Positions 38,713 through 46,755 of a DNA stretch of 64,000 nt are shown here, in pieces. The stretch lies in assembly GCA_947496715.1 (NCBI GenBank), contig CANMDT010000001.1, forward strand, positions 30,799 to 94,798. Reading direction: 5' to 3'. Every line of letters starts with the position of its first letter. Position 1 is the stretch's first letter. This DNA is from Myxococcales bacterium (lineage in GTDB: Bacteria > Myxococcota_A > Bradymonadia > REDH01). The notes under the pieces were generated by a model. The model did not search any database. It worked only from the letters and a program-made list of their open reading frames with translations, and was not told where the DNA came from. The translations under genes were made by a program, and so were the position numbers.

Positions 38713-38794
38713 GATTCACTCCCCTCTGGGCAGCACGGTCGAAGGAGCTGCCGCCGAACCTGACGGGTTTCAAAATGCGTTGCAACGGAGGTCA

Positions 38795-39373
38795 TTACTT
38801 GTCCTCCTCAATCTGGACCTGGTCGATCGCTTCGTCGGTCAAGACGATCACGGTCTCGATCTGCTCGCCGGGAAGGGTCCCGTCTTGCAGGATCACCACC
38901 TCGTTGTCCCGGATGGCAGAGATAACGGCCGTGCATTGCGGGCCAATTTTTGCCCCTTCTCGCACGATGATTCCCTGCCCCTCACCGAAGGCCCTGAACA
39001 TGGCGCGCGGTGCGGCGGTACCGGTCACGAGTCCGATAAGCGACAGCCGCTCCACAGGCGTGCCACCGAGCGGCTCACGAATGAGATCGCAGTCGGCCAC
39101 ATTGTTTGCGCCGGCTGTCAGGAGCACCTTCTTTTGCGGAGGCGTAAAGGGATCGCGCGAAAGATCGGTAAAGACGTGACGATCGATGTCGTTCATGAGC
39201 TTGGAGGCCGCAGGCGCAGCGGCCTTGGCATCGGCCTTCTTGTCGGCAGGCTTCGCCGCGGCTGCCTCTTCTGGAGGCGCATTCGACGCGTCATCTCCGC
39301 AGCCGACTAGGACCGGGAGCAGCAGCGCGAGCAGCGCAAGGCGACGAAGGGAGGTTACTGTGCTTTCGCGCAT
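38795..39373 (-). CDS. pilP: Type IV pilus lipoprotein PilP
   Basis: This 192-residue inner-membrane lipoprotein links PilNO to the PilQ secretin. It has lipobox VLVGC, a long Ala/Lys/Asp-rich flexible linker (about 25-60) and the conserved beta domain (RDPFTPPQK as the entry motif, LSLIGLVTG, IVREGAKIG). Its start lies inside the 3' end of pilO (19-base overlap), which suggests coupled translation. Confidence 0.93.
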   Translation of the reverse strand: MRESTVTSLRRLALLALLLPVLVGCGDDASNAPPEEAAAAKPADKKADAKAAAPAASKLMNDIDRHVFTDLSRDPFTPPQKKVLLTAGANNVADCDLIREPLGGTPVERLSLIGLVTGTAAPRAMFRAFGEGQGIIVREGAKIGPQCTAVISAIRDNEVVILQDGTLPGEQIETVIVLTDEAIDQVQIEEDK

Positions 39374-40092
39374 GCCTTGCCCCCCGTCTGCGTGCTGATG
39401 TCGGCGAAGTAGGTCTGGACCTCAAACGAGACCGCAAGCCGCGGCACCCGCGGGTTGGCGTTCTGCGCCGGTGCGCCAGCAGGAGGCAAAGCCGCGTTCA
39501 ACGCCGCGTTCGTCCGGCCGACCGACGCAGCAGGGCCTAGCCCCACGCTAGCCGCGACCGGAACGCCGTCGATGGTAGCGGTGCTGCCACCCTTGTCTGC
39601 CGTCAGGCTGATGTTCTTCACATTCACAATCCGCTGTTGCCGACCGATGAAGTAGTAGAAGTCAGCGATCTGGTCGTAGGTCCCGCGGATGTTCATCTTC
39701 ACCGGGATGGTCGTGTAGTTCGCGGAGGGAACCTCATCGTCATTCTCAAACCGCTCGATCTGAAGCCCCACCAGCTGCGCCTGCTGGTGGATCGACTGCA
39801 GGAGCGTGCCGACCTCGGCGCGCGGAGGAAGCTTCTCGAGGAAGGTGCTCTGCCTCTCGCAGAGAACCTTGATCTCGCCCTTCAGACGGCTGATGTCGTT
39901 GGACTGAGCCTTCATCTCTGCGCGCTGATCCTGCGTCTGCGAGATGCGCTGCTGGGTCTGCGCGATGGTGTCCTCCAACGCGCTGTAGACCAGTAGGTAG
40001 AAGGCCACGACGACGCCCGCTGATAGCAGCAGGAGCAGCAGAATCTTCTGGCTCGTCGGTATCCGGTCGAGTTGTTCGAGGAACTCTCCCAT
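39355..40092 (-). CDS. pilO: Type IV pilus inner-membrane protein PilO
   Basis: PilO pairs with PilN in the periplasm to align the assembly machinery. The 245-residue product has a short cytoplasmic N-terminus (LDRIPTSQKI), one TM helix (LLLLLLSAGVVVAFYLLVYSAL), a coiled coil (QTQQRISQTQDQRAEMKAQ) and the PilO ferredoxin-like domain with VGLQIERFEND and the YYFIGRQQRIVNVKNI motif. An extra Ala/Pro-rich segment follows before the last strand. Three bases separate it from pilN. Confidence 0.95.
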   Translation of the reverse strand: MGEFLEQLDRIPTSQKILLLLLLSAGVVVAFYLLVYSALEDTIAQTQQRISQTQDQRAEMKAQSNDISRLKGEIKVLCERQSTFLEKLPPRAEVGTLLQSIHQQAQLVGLQIERFENDDEVPSANYTTIPVKMNIRGTYDQIADFYYFIGRQQRIVNVKNISLTADKGGSTATIDGVPVAASVGLGPAASVGRTNAALNAALPPAGAPAQNANPRVPRLAVSFEVQTYFADISTQTGGKACAKAQ

Positions 40093-40095
40093 GGC

Positions 40096-40779
40096 TTAAC
40101 CCGGCTCCTTGGTAGGCGGCTTCGGCTTTGGAGCCGGCGGCGCGGCCGCAGGCTTCTCTTCTTCTGCCAAACCGTAATTCACTTGTGCCGAGATGCTGAA
40201 GGCATAGGACTGACCACCCTGCGTGAGCTTCTCGAGGGCCGTGAAGTTGAGACGGACCTTCTTGAAGTAGACCGAGCTCGCCAGCCGAGCATTGAACTCA
40301 GCGATGTCTTCGTTCGTGGTCGCGTAGCCTGAGATCGACAGCTCGCCGTCGTCCTCCTTGAAGGTCGAAAGCCAGACCTGCGACGGATCCCAGCTGGTCG
40401 TCCAGCCTCGTCGTTCCTGCGACACCTTCTCCAGGTCGTTCGCAGGCGGATTGAGCATCACCTTGAGATCGTCGAGCACCTGCACCGGGCCAGCCCTGTT
40501 GGCCTCGAGCTCTTCGAGAACCTTCGACAGCTCCTGCAGGTTCTTCCTCTGATCGCTCAAGTCTTTGATGACCGCGTTGTCCTTCTGCAGTTTGGCCACC
40601 TCGGCATCTACGCCTGTGGCCGTTGCCTCGAACTCCTCCAACTCCGTCTGCTTCGCCGCATAGACGTAGTAGAGCACCGTAACTTCCAGCAGCAGGAAGA
40701 CCGCCGCAAAGACGATCTGCTGCTTACCAAACTTACGCTGCTTGGCCTGCCGTATCGGGAGTAGGTTGATCTGGATCAT
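40096..40779 (-). CDS. pilN: Type IV pilus inner-membrane protein PilN
   Basis: The 227-residue product starts with the PilM-binding tail IQINLLPIRQAK, the hallmark of PilN. One TM helix follows (FAAVFLLLEVTVLYYVYAA), then a coiled coil and the periplasmic domain (LDDLKVMLNPP, SGYATTNEDIAEFNARL). The end is Pro/Lys-rich (PAAAPPAPKPKPPTKEPG), which is longer than in Pseudomonas. It lies 6 bases after pilM. Confidence 0.95.
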   Translation of the reverse strand: MIQINLLPIRQAKQRKFGKQQIVFAAVFLLLEVTVLYYVYAAKQTELEEFEATATGVDAEVAKLQKDNAVIKDLSDQRKNLQELSKVLEELEANRAGPVQVLDDLKVMLNPPANDLEKVSQERRGWTTSWDPSQVWLSTFKEDDGELSISGYATTNEDIAEFNARLASSVYFKKVRLNFTALEKLTQGGQSYAFSISAQVNYGLAEEEKPAAAPPAPKPKPPTKEPG

Positions 40780-40785
40780 GGCTCG

Positions 40786-41835
40786 TTAGTTCTTACGAAG
40801 CGCGAGCCCGAACGCCACGCCGGCACTCGGAGCAATCTGCTCAAGATACTCCGCCGTGAAGGTCTTGGCGTCGTACTGAATGTTCTGGAACGGATTGATG
40901 AGCTCCACCGGCACGCCGCAAGCGTTCTGGATCATGATGCCGAGCGCCGGAATCCGAGCACTGCCGCCGCCAAGGTAGATGCCTGCGAAGAAGGAGTCCG
41001 ACGCGGTCGCCGCGTAGAAATCCAGCGACCGCTGTACCTCGCCGGCAATCGCCTCTGCCACCTGCTCGCAGACCCGCTCGACCTCTTCCGGGATGACCAA
41101 CTCGCCAGCGTCATCAACACCGCCACGCTTGTAGGCCTCTGCCTCTTCGTAGGTGATGCCGAGCTGGCGCTGGATCTCTTCCGTAAAGAGGTTCCCCGCC
41201 ATCGCGATGTCGCGGGTGAAGGTCGTAACACCATCCGAAAGCACATTGATGTTCGTTACGGCTGCGCCCACATCGATGAGCACCACTGTCTTGCCCTCTT
41301 CGATGCCGTAGCTCGCCTCGTACATGTTCTGCAGGCAACAGGCCTGCACATCCATCACCACCGGCTCGAGCCCGGCGTCGCGCGCGACCGCCGTGTAATC
41401 GTTCACCGTCTCCTTCTTCGCCGCCACAAGCAGCACGTCCATCTGCCCCTGCGCCGAGCGAGAGGCCAGGATCTCCACCGCCAGATAGACGTCGTTGATA
41501 TCAAACGGAATGTACTGCTCCGCCTCCCACTGGATCGACTCGTCGAGCTCCTCGCGGGTCATCAGCGGCAGCGTGATCTTCTTGATGATGACCGAGTAGC
41601 CCGCCACCGCGAGCGCGCACTCCTTGATCTTGATCTTGTTCCGCAGCACGATCTCACGCACGGCGTCCACAAGTGCGCCCGAGTTCATCACTGCACCCTC
41701 GACGATGGCCTCCGCAGGGATTTCCACCTGATCGAAGGACTGCAGCTGCAGCCCACGCTTGGTCTCTTTCAACAGGCACGCCTTGATGCTGCTCGCGCCA
41801 ATGTCGATGCCAAGAAGGTTCTTTCCCTGTGCCAT
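40786..41835 (-). CDS. pilM: Type IV pilus actin-like ATPase PilM
   Basis: This 349-residue cytoplasmic protein of the FtsA/actin fold binds the PilN tail. It has LLGIDIGASSIKA (phosphate 1), the IKECALAVAGYSVIIKKI strand, VVLIDVGAAVTNINVL (phosphate 2) and the adenosine motif IYLGGGSARIPAL. The length matches PilM of Thermus and Pseudomonas (about 350). It is the first gene of the operon and has a clear promoter. Confidence 0.96.
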   Translation of the reverse strand: MAQGKNLLGIDIGASSIKACLLKETKRGLQLQSFDQVEIPAEAIVEGAVMNSGALVDAVREIVLRNKIKIKECALAVAGYSVIIKKITLPLMTREELDESIQWEAEQYIPFDINDVYLAVEILASRSAQGQMDVLLVAAKKETVNDYTAVARDAGLEPVVMDVQACCLQNMYEASYGIEEGKTVVLIDVGAAVTNINVLSDGVTTFTRDIAMAGNLFTEEIQRQLGITYEEAEAYKRGGVDDAGELVIPEEVERVCEQVAEAIAGEVQRSLDFYAATASDSFFAGIYLGGGSARIPALGIMIQNACGVPVELINPFQNIQYDAKTFTAEYLEQIAPSAGVAFGLALRKN

Positions 41836-41871
41836 CTAGACTCCAAAATCCGACCTTATGGCCGACGATGG

Positions 41872-41899
41872 ACTTTACGGGGGCAAAACGGAGTGTCAA
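41872..41899 (-). promoter_or_regulatory. pilMNOPQ-aroKB promoter
   Basis: On the minus strand TTGACA is followed after 16 bases by TAAAGT, about 30 bases before the expected transcript start and 37 bases before the pilM ATG. No sigma-54 GG-N10-GC element is seen in front of pilM, so the nearby NtrC-type regulator probably does not drive this operon directly. Confidence 0.6.
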
Positions 41900-41967
41900 G
41901 AAAGTGGCCCTCTTTTCGGGCGATCTGAGCATACTTCATGCGGGCGCCACACACACGCACGGTTGCC

Positions 41968-43362
41968 ATGCCTGACGCCCGCATCCTGGTCGTGGACGAC
42001 GAGGAAAATGTTCGGCACATGCTCGAACTTACGCTGCGACGAGAGGGCTACCGGGTGACCCTCTGCGTAGACGGTGCCGCCGCACTCGACCGCCTCAGGA
42101 CTACCCCCTTCGACCTCCTGCTCTGCGACATCAACATGCCCGGGCTTGATGGAATGGCCCTTTTGCGGGCCCTGCGCCCCCTCGCACGCAACACCGGCAT
42201 CGTCATGATGAGCGCCTACGCCGACCTTGATGGCGCCATGGAGACCATCAGGGCAGGCGCCCATGACTACGTCGCCAAGCCCTTCCGCAGGGCCGAGCTC
42301 CTCTTCACCCTCCGCAAGGTCGAGGAGCGACGCCGGCTCCAACTCGAGGTCGATACCCTCCGCGCGGCGGCCCTCAGCGCCGATGCGTTCCACGGCCTGC
42401 TCTCCCGCTCGCCCGCGATGCGAAAGATCTTTGAACAGGTCCGGCGCGTCGCTCCCTTCCGCAGCACCGTCCTCATCTCTGGCGAAAGCGGCACCGGCAA
42501 GGAGTTGGTCGCACGCGCCATCCACGACACATCCGGCCGCCAATCGCACCCCTTCATCGCGCTCAACTGTGGCGCACTTCCCGAGGCACTCGCCGAGTCG
42601 GAGCTCTTTGGCCACGCCAAGGGCGCCTTTTCCGACGCAGCCTCCGCCAAGGTCGGACTCTTCGAGGCAGCCCACCTCGGCACGCTCTTCCTCGACGAGG
42701 TCTCCGACCTCACTCCTGCACTGCAGGTCAAGCTCTTACGGCTGCTGCAGGAGGGAGAGGTGCGCCGACTTGGCGAGAGCGAGAGCCGTGTTGTCGATGT
42801 GCGTGTGGTTGCAGCATCACGCCGCCCGCTCGACGAACTGGTCCGAGAAGGGGCCTTCCGCGAAGACCTCTACTACCGACTCAGCGTCGTCGCGCTCCAC
42901 CTCCCTCCGCTACGCGAACGGAGCGAAGACATCCCGCTGCTGCTCGAGCACTTCCTCACTTCCCTTGCTGCAAAGCTGGGCCGGCGCCCGCCGACCATCG
43001 CGCCCGAGGCGATGCAGAAGTTCAATGGCTATGCGTGGCCTGGGAATGTTCGCGAGCTCGAGCATGCCATCGAGCGGGCCATCCTGCTCTGCGACGGCGA
43101 CGAGCTGCGCGTGGACGACCTGCCCGATGCCCTCGTCTCCTCGGCCATTCGAGGGCCAGTCTGGGTTGCGAGCGATGAGCCCTCCATCAAGCGCGCAACC
43201 GAGCAGCTCGAACGGCTGCTCATCCAGCGGGCGCTCGAACAGACGGGCGGCAACCGGACCGCCGCCGCCAAGCTGCTCGAAATCTCGCACCGGGCCCTGC
43301 TCTACAAAATCCGCGCCTACTTCCCAGAAGCGACCGACGAACCCGAAACAGACGAGGCGTGA
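41968..43362 (+). CDS. NtrC-family sigma-54 response regulator with altered GAFTGA loop
   Basis: The start at 41968 (464 residues) puts ARILVVDDEEN at the N-terminus; an upstream ATG at 41938 is also possible. Domains are a receiver (3-120; Asp54 in LLLCDINMP), an AAA+ domain (Walker A GESGTGKE from residue 172; Walker B LFLDEVSDL) and a Fis-type HTH (GGNRTAAAKLLEISHRALLYKI). The sigma-54 contact loop reads GAFSDA (219-224) instead of GAFTGA. In studied activators this loop is needed to open sigma-54 promoters, so this protein may act differently or weakly. It is divergent from pilM and converges with the kinase gene, with 46 bases of 3' overlap. A pilus-control role (PilR-like) is possible but unproven. 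Confidence 0.85.
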   Translation: MPDARILVVDDEENVRHMLELTLRREGYRVTLCVDGAAALDRLRTTPFDLLLCDINMPGLDGMALLRALRPLARNTGIVMMSAYADLDGAMETIRAGAHDYVAKPFRRAELLFTLRKVEERRRLQLEVDTLRAAALSADAFHGLLSRSPAMRKIFEQVRRVAPFRSTVLISGESGTGKELVARAIHDTSGRQSHPFIALNCGALPEALAESELFGHAKGAFSDAASAKVGLFEAAHLGTLFLDEVSDLTPALQVKLLRLLQEGEVRRLGESESRVVDVRVVAASRRPLDELVREGAFREDLYYRLSVVALHLPPLRERSEDIPLLLEHFLTSLAAKLGRRPPTIAPEAMQKFNGYAWPGNVRELEHAIERAILLCDGDELRVDDLPDALVSSAIRGPVWVASDEPSIKRATEQLERLLIQRALEQTGGNRTAAAKLLEISHRALLYKIRAYFPEATDEPETDEA

Positions 43363-44837
43363 CCCTGCATCGGGAGCCAGATGGCTGCCTCGGCGCCACC
43401 GCCGGCACGATCGCCGAGCGTCAATCGTCCGCCTAGCTCCGCCGCGATGCGCTCGCAGATGGAGAGCCCGAGCCCCGTACCTGCTCCGGCCGCCTTCGTT
43501 GTGACGAAGGGATGGGTCGCGCGGCCGCGCACCTCCTCTGCCCAGCCAGGCCCGCGGTCCGAGACAGCAATCTGGCACCAGTGCTCGCCGGTCGCATTGA
43601 GGCTCTCCTGCCACGCGACCTCTACCTCGCCCTCACCCTGCATCGCATCGCTCGCGTTCAGAACAAGATTGAGCAGCACCTGAACGAGCCGGCTCTCGTC
43701 GAGCGCGAAGCAGACGGGCGCTGCGGGAGGCCGCAGGCTCAGCCGCATCTGTCGGACCCTCGGGTGGTGTGAGAGCAGCGAGACCGCCGCGGCTACGACT
43801 ACAGCAACATCGTGCTCCACGCGTCGCACCTCGCCGCCGCGCGCGTAGTCGAGCAGCGTCTGGATGATCGCGTGGATCCGGTCGAGCTCACGCCCCACAC
43901 GCAGGCCCACATCAGCACGCTCTGCAGCGCTGAGGCCATCGCTATCGCGGAGCAGCTCCACCAGTCCCATCACCGCCGCGAGCGGATTTCCGATCTCGTG
44001 CGCGACGCCGGCTGAGAGCTGGCCTAGCGTCGATAACCGCTCGCTCCGCACCAGCTCTTCGCTGGCCAACTGGAGCTGGCGCAGCCGCTCATCCAGGGCG
44101 CTCTGGTCGCTTCGGATGCGGGCGACCATGAGGTTGAAGTCCCTACCCAGCGCACCCACCTCATCCTGCTGCGAGCCATCGACCTGCACGGAGAGGTCGC
44201 CCGCTGTCACCCGCCCTGCCGCCTCCGACAGCGCCGAGATGGGTCGCAAGACGGAGCGGGTGAGCAGCAGGTAGCCGACCAGCCCTACGAGGAGGGTCTC
44301 GAGCACGATGTAGAGCAGCGCGACGGCGGCGGTCACGGCCGCGGCGCCGCTCTCATCCGCATGGCGGCGGACGAGCAGCGCGCCAAGCAGGGTGCGGTCA
44401 CCTGCAAGCACTGGAACACAGGCCACGACCTCGTGTCCGCCCGTCGCCTCGTCGGGCTCTGCGATCCGCGCGCCCGTCTGACGAATGCGAAGCAGCCGAA
44501 GGCGATCGCCCTCCGACAACGATGCGCCCGGAAGCGTAAGTTCGGCCAGACCATCTACCGATGCGAAGACCACCGCCGTGGCCCGCCATTCCAGCGAGGC
44601 CACCTCCATGACCGCCATCGCAGCCGCCTGGTTTTGGGGATGTCGCAGGTCGAGCCGCAGGTCGAGACGGTCTGCGACGAGCCGCGCCATGGTTGCCGCA
44701 ACCCGCGCCGTCTCTGCCACCGCCTGCTCCTCGGCGCTCCGCCGAACAAGCGGCAGTGTCACGCCAGCCACCAGCCCCACGAGCACCAGCATCAGCAGCG
44801 CGGCCGCGAGCAGCAGTTTGGCGCGTAGTCCTCGCAC
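43317..44837 (-). CDS. Sensor histidine kinase with HAMP domain
   Basis: The 506-residue product has TM1 (LLLAAALLMLVLVGLVAGV), an extracytoplasmic sensor of about 130 residues, TM2 (AALLYIVLETLLVGLVGYLLL), a HAMP domain (RPISALSEAAGRVTAGDLSV), then the kinase core: phospho-His in GVAHEIGNPLAAVMG and ATPase motifs LLNLVLNASDAM, DRGPGW and GTGLGLSICERI. It is probably the partner of the convergent NtrC-type regulator. PilS has six TM helices, so this is a different sensor type. The C-terminal tail after IWLPMQ is low in complexity, and its codons overlap the regulator's tail by 46 bases. The stop of prepilin peptidase-side spacing is short: the peptidase ends 7 bases upstream. Confidence 0.87.
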   Translation of the reverse strand: MRGLRAKLLLAAALLMLVLVGLVAGVTLPLVRRSAEEQAVAETARVAATMARLVADRLDLRLDLRHPQNQAAAMAVMEVASLEWRATAVVFASVDGLAELTLPGASLSEGDRLRLLRIRQTGARIAEPDEATGGHEVVACVPVLAGDRTLLGALLVRRHADESGAAAVTAAVALLYIVLETLLVGLVGYLLLTRSVLRPISALSEAAGRVTAGDLSVQVDGSQQDEVGALGRDFNLMVARIRSDQSALDERLRQLQLASEELVRSERLSTLGQLSAGVAHEIGNPLAAVMGLVELLRDSDGLSAAERADVGLRVGRELDRIHAIIQTLLDYARGGEVRRVEHDVAVVVAAAVSLLSHHPRVRQMRLSLRPPAAPVCFALDESRLVQVLLNLVLNASDAMQGEGEVEVAWQESLNATGEHWCQIAVSDRGPGWAEEVRGRATHPFVTTKAAGAGTGLGLSICERIAAELGGRLTLGDRAGGGAEAAIWLPMQGHASSVSGSSVASGK

Positions 44838-44843
44838 CCGAAG

Positions 44844-45836
44844 CTACGGGTAGACGCCGGCCGTCAGCCAGCGCAGCAGCCCTTCGCCCCAGAACATGTA
44901 CTCAATCGCGGCCAGCGCGAGGAAGGGACCGAAGGGCAGCGCCAAGCGCAGAAAGTCGCCGTCAGCCTCCTCCAACGCAGGCCCATCGGCACCCGCCTCG
45001 CTGCCGGGAACGATGCGCCGGCCCTCCTCATCCCAGAACTCGGGCCGGTGCGCGCCGCGCATCAGACCACCCGGCTGGCCATCGGTCGAACGCCCGGAGA
45101 ACTTCTCATACCCCACCAGCGCCACCGCTGCGACGAGCCCCTGAAGGCTTGCGAACATCAGGACGAAGATGAGGCTCGGCCAACCAAGGTTGGCACCGAT
45201 GGCGGCAAGCATCGTGGCATCTCCGCCGCCCAGCCCTTCGCGCCCTGTCGCCAGTTTGTAGCCAACGAAGACGGCATAAATGACACCACCTCCAGCCACC
45301 AGACCGATGACCGCGGTGAGCAGATCCGGCGCGGGAAAGAACTGCTCCCAGCCGCCTGTCTTAGGCCGCACCAGCGCCCCGAGCAGGCCCCACGCCATCA
45401 TGGGAAAGGTGAGACTGTGCGGGATGATCGTCAGGTCAAAATCGATGAAGGCGATGGCCACCATCGCGAGCGCAAAAAAGAAGAGGAAGAGGAAGACCAT
45501 CGCGGTCACCTGCAGGGGCTGACCTTCGACCGAAGAGGCCAATTGCCAGAGCGACCAGCCGAGCAGCGCGCCGATCAACTCCACCGCAGGGTAGCGCGCC
45601 GAGATGGGGCTCTTGCAACCGCGGCAGCGGCCGCGCAGCAGGAGCCAACTCAGCACCGGAACGTTGTCGTACCAGACAATCTCCTTCTCACAGGTGGGGC
45701 AGCGGCTCGGCGGGTGGGCCAGGTTCTGTCCGCGCGGAAGCCGCCAGATGACCACATTCAAGAAACTGCCCCACAACGCCCCCCAGATGGTAGCGTAGGC
45801 AGCGTAGATGAGGATGAGCGGATCGGTGGTCTCCAT
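44844..45836 (-). CDS. pilD: Prepilin peptidase (type IV leader peptidase)
   Basis: PilD cleaves and N-methylates prepilins at the inner membrane. The 330-residue product has the N-terminal helix GSFLNVVIWRLP, the tetracysteine zinc motif (CPTC ... CRGC) of the methylase domain and the two catalytic aspartate motifs, AFIDFDLTIIPH and GGGDATML. A hydrophilic insert of about 50 residues (from GYEKFSGRSTD to EEADGD) splits the last cytoplasmic loop before the conserved LPFGPFLALAA helix; most family members (about 290) have a shorter loop. It lies near the pil operon but has its own candidate promoter, and the kinase gene follows 6 bases later. Confidence 0.93.
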   Translation of the reverse strand: METTDPLILIYAAYATIWGALWGSFLNVVIWRLPRGQNLAHPPSRCPTCEKEIVWYDNVPVLSWLLLRGRCRGCKSPISARYPAVELIGALLGWSLWQLASSVEGQPLQVTAMVFLFLFFFALAMVAIAFIDFDLTIIPHSLTFPMMAWGLLGALVRPKTGGWEQFFPAPDLLTAVIGLVAGGGVIYAVFVGYKLATGREGLGGGDATMLAAIGANLGWPSLIFVLMFASLQGLVAAVALVGYEKFSGRSTDGQPGGLMRGAHRPEFWDEEGRRIVPGSEAGADGPALEEADGDFLRLALPFGPFLALAAIEYMFWGEGLLRWLTAGVYP

Positions 45837-45845
45837 GTTGCCAAC

Positions 45846-45875
45846 GCTCTAGCCAACTTCGGTGCCGCTCGGCAA
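45846..45875 (-). promoter_or_regulatory. Candidate pilD promoter
   Basis: On the minus strand TTGCCG is followed after 18 bases by TAGAGC, very close to the pilD ATG (leader of a few bases). It follows the TTG/TAG pattern seen at other genes. Confidence 0.4.
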
Positions 45876-45939
45876 ACTCCGCAACGCCAACTTGCTTCCC
45901 TTCGGCTGACCTGTGCGCCACAACCAGACTCTCCAGATC

Positions 45940-46755
45940 ATGCTCACGCGCGAGCCGTCGGGCGGCTTCGCAACGGCGGTTCCGGGGCGCTTTCCCGGCC
46001 GCTGGATCGGCTACCCCTTCGCCGCGCTGACGGTGGTCGCAATCGGCATCGCGATCACCGTGGAGTGGCAGCGCACGGGCGGCGCACCTTGGAACTGCAT
46101 CTTCTTCTACGGCTGCACCTGGTTCTTCGCCCTCCTCTACTCCGTCGCCTGGCGGACGGGCACGGTGGTGCGGCGACTCGCAGCGATGCTCCTCACGATC
46201 GGAATGCTGCTCTTTCTCGCCTGGTATCACGGTGATCAGTCGGGGGTTCGGCAGGACTACAGCGCACCGCCCGGGGTGGCGACCTCGGCGGCCCTCCCGG
46301 GCACCAACCAACTCATCCTGATTCATCATCCACCCTCGCCGTGGCTGGCCATCAGCGTTGCGGCCGACCTGCTCGCAGCGACCTCGCTGCTGGCGCACGG
46401 CCTCTACATGGGCTGGGGCTACCGCGCCCGCAAGCTGGCCAAGGGTGAAGACAGCCCCATCCTGCCGCGCTCGACCGTCCGCTTCACGCAGGGCATCCGA
46501 ATCTTCGAGTCTGACGGCACCGAAGAGGCGATTGGCGACGAGGAGCTGCTCAGCTCTCCGCCATCGGCCGCCGAACTCGAAGAGGCCTTGCTGGAGCGGA
46601 TGCGCTCAGACATCCTGAAGCTGCGGGCACAAACCGACGAGCAGGCCGCAGAGCCCGCCGAAGAGCTGCCATCCAGTGAAGGATGGGCAGAGGTGCTGCC
46701 GCCAGACGATGCGCGGGCGGAACCGACGACGGACGAAGGCAGCGAGAAGAGCTAG
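45940..46755 (+). CDS. Membrane protein of unknown function
   Basis: The ATG at 45940 gives 271 residues; a GTG at 45913 is an alternative. There are about four TM helices in the first 170 residues ([53 protein letters not shown] and [23 protein letters not shown]). A cytoplasmic tail of about 100 residues follows, with a Glu-rich coiled stretch ([23 protein letters not shown]) and an acidic end. No family is recognised. The stop overlaps the convergent asnS stop by 4 bases. Confidence 0.6.
   Translation: MLTREPSGGFATAVPGRFPGRWIGYPFAALTVVAIGIAITVEWQRTGGAPWNCIFFYGCTWFFALLYSVAWRTGTVVRRLAAMLLTIGMLLFLAWYHGDQSGVRQDYSAPPGVATSAALPGTNQLILIHHPPSPWLAISVAADLLAATSLLAHGLYMGWGYRARKLAKGEDSPILPRSTVRFTQGIRIFESDGTEEAIGDEELLSSPPSAAELEEALLERMRSDILKLRAQTDEQAAEPAEELPSSEGWAEVLPPDDARAEPTTDEGSEKS

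Noticed and set aside
41940-41967. A sigma-54 promoter between pilM and the NtrC-type regulator
   Set aside because: No GG-N10-GC pair with the right spacing is visible on either strand, while a clear TTGACA/TAAAGT pair is present for pilM.
42910-43614. A minus-strand frame of 234 codons across the regulator and kinase ends
   Set aside because: It overlaps two solid genes in another frame and shows no motif.
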